A stretch of 6,142 bases of DNA from assembly GCA_002694345.1 (NCBI GenBank), contig NZLV01000014.1, forward strand, positions 1 through 6,142. Reading direction: 5' to 3'. This document shows positions 4,671 through 6,142 of this stretch, piece by piece. Source of the DNA: Maricaulis sp. Lineage in GTDB: Bacteria; Pseudomonadota; Alphaproteobacteria; Caulobacterales; Maricaulaceae. A program made the position numbers and the translations under genes. The first letter of the stretch is position 1. The number at the start of each line of letters is the position of its first letter. The notes under the pieces are model-generated. The model saw nothing but the letters and a program-made list of their open reading frames with translations, was not told the origin of the DNA and ran no database searches.

Positions 4671-6092
4671 CTATTCCTCGGCCGGCGCCGCGGCCACCGG
4701 ATCGGTTTCATCCGCGCCAGCGGTCTCCTCGGCGGCCTCGGCCTGCATGTCGGCTTCACAGATCCAGCGGTCCATCACGGTACAGGCCGTCAGATCGCCG
4801 GTGACATTCACGGCGGTCCGGCACATGTCCAGGATACGGTCGACGCCCAGCAGAACCGCGACCCCGGCAGGCGGAATGCCGATCGAGGCCAGGACCCCGG
4901 TCAGGATCACGATCCCGACGCCCGGCGTGGAGGGACTGCCGATGGAGGCACCAATCACGGTGACGGCGAGAAGGATGAAGTCGGCCACCGAAAGATCGAC
5001 CTGGAAGAGCTGCGCCATGAACAGGGCCGCCACGGTCTGGTAGAGCGCCGTCCCGTCCATGTTCACGGTCGCCCCCAGCGGGATGATGAAGCGGCTGATG
5101 GCCGGCCGCACCTTCAACCGCGTCTCGGCGATCTTCAGGGAGAGCGGCATGGTCGCGGCCGAGCTGGACGTGGAGAAGGCCAGCAATTGCGCATCCAGCA
5201 CGTCGCGCAGGAATTGCACGGGATTGCGCCGGCCCAGCACCAGGACAATCAGGAGATAGACCAGCAATAGCAGGACCAGACCGCCCAGCACGCTCAGAAT
5301 ATAGGCCGACAGGGAGACCAGTGCCGACAGGCCGACCCGCATCACGAAATCACACATCAGGCCGAAGACAGCGATCGGAGCCAGGCGCATGGCCCAGCCA
5401 ACGATCACCAGGGCGGCCTCCTGCACCACCTGGATCAGGTGGATGAGCGGCCGGATCCGGTCCGCATCCAGACTGACCAGGGCGACGCCCGCCAGAACGG
5501 CCGCGATGACGATCTGCAGCATGTTCTGGGTCAGGAGAGCGGAGGAGAGATTGGCCGGGATCAGTGCGGCCAGACCTTCCACGATGGGCCCGGATGCCGG
5601 GGTCGCGGCGCTCACGGCCTCTTGGGCGACGGGCAGGGCCTCCGCCGGCATCTGGGCCAACAAGCCCGCATCCACCAGGCGTCCCGGCGAAACCAGCAAG
5701 GCCACCCCGACGCCCAACAGGACCGCCAGGGTCGTGGTCGCGAGGAAATAGGGCAGGATGCGACTGGCCACCCGCCGCAGGAGCTCCGCATCACCGGACG
5801 CACAAATGCCCAGGATGATCGACGAGGTGACCAGTGCAATCACCACCATCTGGATCAGATTGAGGAAGATCGCGCCCGGCAGGCGCAGCCACAGGCCCAG
5901 CTCCTCTGCCTGCGGAATGGACACCGAAATGGCAGACCCCACGCTCGGCGCCAGCAAGGCGCCCAGCGCAATGCCGCCCGCCATGGCCAGCAGGATCTGC
6001 GCCCACAGCCGGCTCGACAGCAGGCCGCTGACCGCGCGGAATTTCAGCGCATGTCGCGTTCGGGCACTGCGGTGTCGGCGCCACGTCAGCAT
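4671..6092 (-). CDS. Sodium:acidic amino acid/dicarboxylate symporter (DAACS family)
   Basis: The 473-residue protein has the complete glutamate-transporter fold: six hydrophobic segments, then hairpin 1 with the serine-rich FSTSSSAATMP (306-316), TM7 with the sodium-binding NMDGT (344-348), hairpin 2 with GSPSTPGVG (385-393), and TM8 with DRILDMCRTAVNVTGD (418-433). It would import a dicarboxylate or acidic amino acid across the inner membrane with sodium ions. D422, R425, T426 and N429 correspond to D394, R397, T398 and N401 of GltPh. Arginine at that place selects an acidic side chain, favouring aspartate, glutamate or a C4-dicarboxylate. The N-terminal 29 residues are arginine-rich and the last 30 are acidic and alanine-rich; both are extras beyond the core. 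The loop at 136-183 is long. AAGGG lies eight bases before the ATG, but a later start nearer residue 25-30 cannot be excluded. Confidence 0.93.
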   Translation of the reverse strand: MLTWRRHRSARTRHALKFRAVSGLLSSRLWAQILLAMAGGIALGALLAPSVGSAISVSIPQAEELGLWLRLPGAIFLNLIQMVVIALVTSSIILGICASGDAELLRRVASRILPYFLATTTLAVLLGVGVALLVSPGRLVDAGLLAQMPAEALPVAQEAVSAATPASGPIVEGLAALIPANLSSALLTQNMLQIVIAAVLAGVALVSLDADRIRPLIHLIQVVQEAALVIVGWAMRLAPIAVFGLMCDFVMRVGLSALVSLSAYILSVLGGLVLLLLVYLLIVLVLGRRNPVQFLRDVLDAQLLAFSTSSSAATMPLSLKIAETRLKVRPAISRFIIPLGATVNMDGTALYQTVAALFMAQLFQVDLSVADFILLAVTVIGASIGSPSTPGVGIVILTGVLASIGIPPAGVAVLLGVDRILDMCRTAVNVTGDLTACTVMDRWICEADMQAEAAEETAGADETDPVAAAPAEE

Positions 6093-6113
6093 TGAGCAAA
6101 CCCTTTCGAAAAC

Positions 6114-6125
6114 CGGGAAATCCCG
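6114..6125. repeat. Inverted repeat upstream of the symporter gene
   Basis: CGGGA-AA-TCCCG is a perfect inverted repeat with 5-base arms, 22-33 bases before the symporter start codon. The position suits an operator or a small leader hairpin. No -10 or -35 elements could be recognised in the 50 bases available, and the window ends shortly upstream. Confidence 0.35.
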
Positions 6126-6142
6126 TCTTGGCCGGATTTTTC

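Noticed and set aside
2791..5043. A 750-codon open frame on the plus strand, antisense to the four-repeat gene and the end of the symporter gene.
   Set aside because: It runs through a strong terminator, two genes and an intergenic region on the other strand. Its peptide has no recognisable domain, and long antisense frames are expected opposite GC-rich genes. The minus-strand genes have signal peptide, repeats and family motifs.
5439..6095. A 218-codon plus-strand frame rich in Gln, Arg and Asp opposite the symporter.
   Set aside because: The composition is that of a shadow frame opposite hydrophobic codons. The minus-strand frame has all the DAACS motifs.
1..6142. Mobile element, phage, CRISPR or defence island.
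   Set aside because: No transposase, integrase, terminal inverted repeats, regularly spaced short repeats or tRNA-like sequence were seen. The genes are housekeeping, transport and envelope types with uniform base composition.

Overview
The window looks like chromosomal DNA from a GC-rich alphaproteobacterium. A marine, Caulobacter-related family such as Hyphomonadaceae or Maricaulaceae is my best guess. The guess rests on the high GC content, the rpmI-rplT-pheS neighbourhood, the style of the L20 and L35 proteins, and a secreted protein built from repeats of a kind I associate with that group. I could not run a search to confirm it. There are no mobile elements, RNA genes, CRISPR arrays or integrase remnants. 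Apart from one plus-strand gene, everything is coded on the minus strand, so the biological order runs from right to left.

Read in that order (6142 to 1): a sodium-coupled acidic amino acid/dicarboxylate symporter of the DAACS family (6092-4671); a secreted protein with a signal peptide and four tandem repeats of about 125 residues, each with a conserved cysteine pair (4560-2800), closed by a strong intrinsic terminator; a small MerC-domain membrane protein with metal-binding tails (2655-2179), preceded by a good match to a Zur (zinc uptake regulator) operator; then rpmI and rplT (ribosomal proteins L35 and L20), which have their own promoter and a structured leader. At the far left is the first part of pheS (66-1, cut by the window edge).

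Between rplT and pheS lies an oppositely oriented gene for a HEAT-repeat-like protein (221-1345, plus strand). It converges on rplT over a shared hairpin terminator and diverges from pheS across 154 bp. This splits a translation cluster that is often contiguous in bacteria. infC, a common neighbour of rpmI, is not next to it here.

I did not find a new multi-gene system. The best leads are: the candidate zinc-controlled MerC gene, which sits directly upstream of rpmI-rplT with no obvious terminator between them; the stand-alone four-repeat secreted protein; the structured rpmI leader, a candidate site for L20 feedback; and the inverted HEAT-like gene inside the translation cluster.
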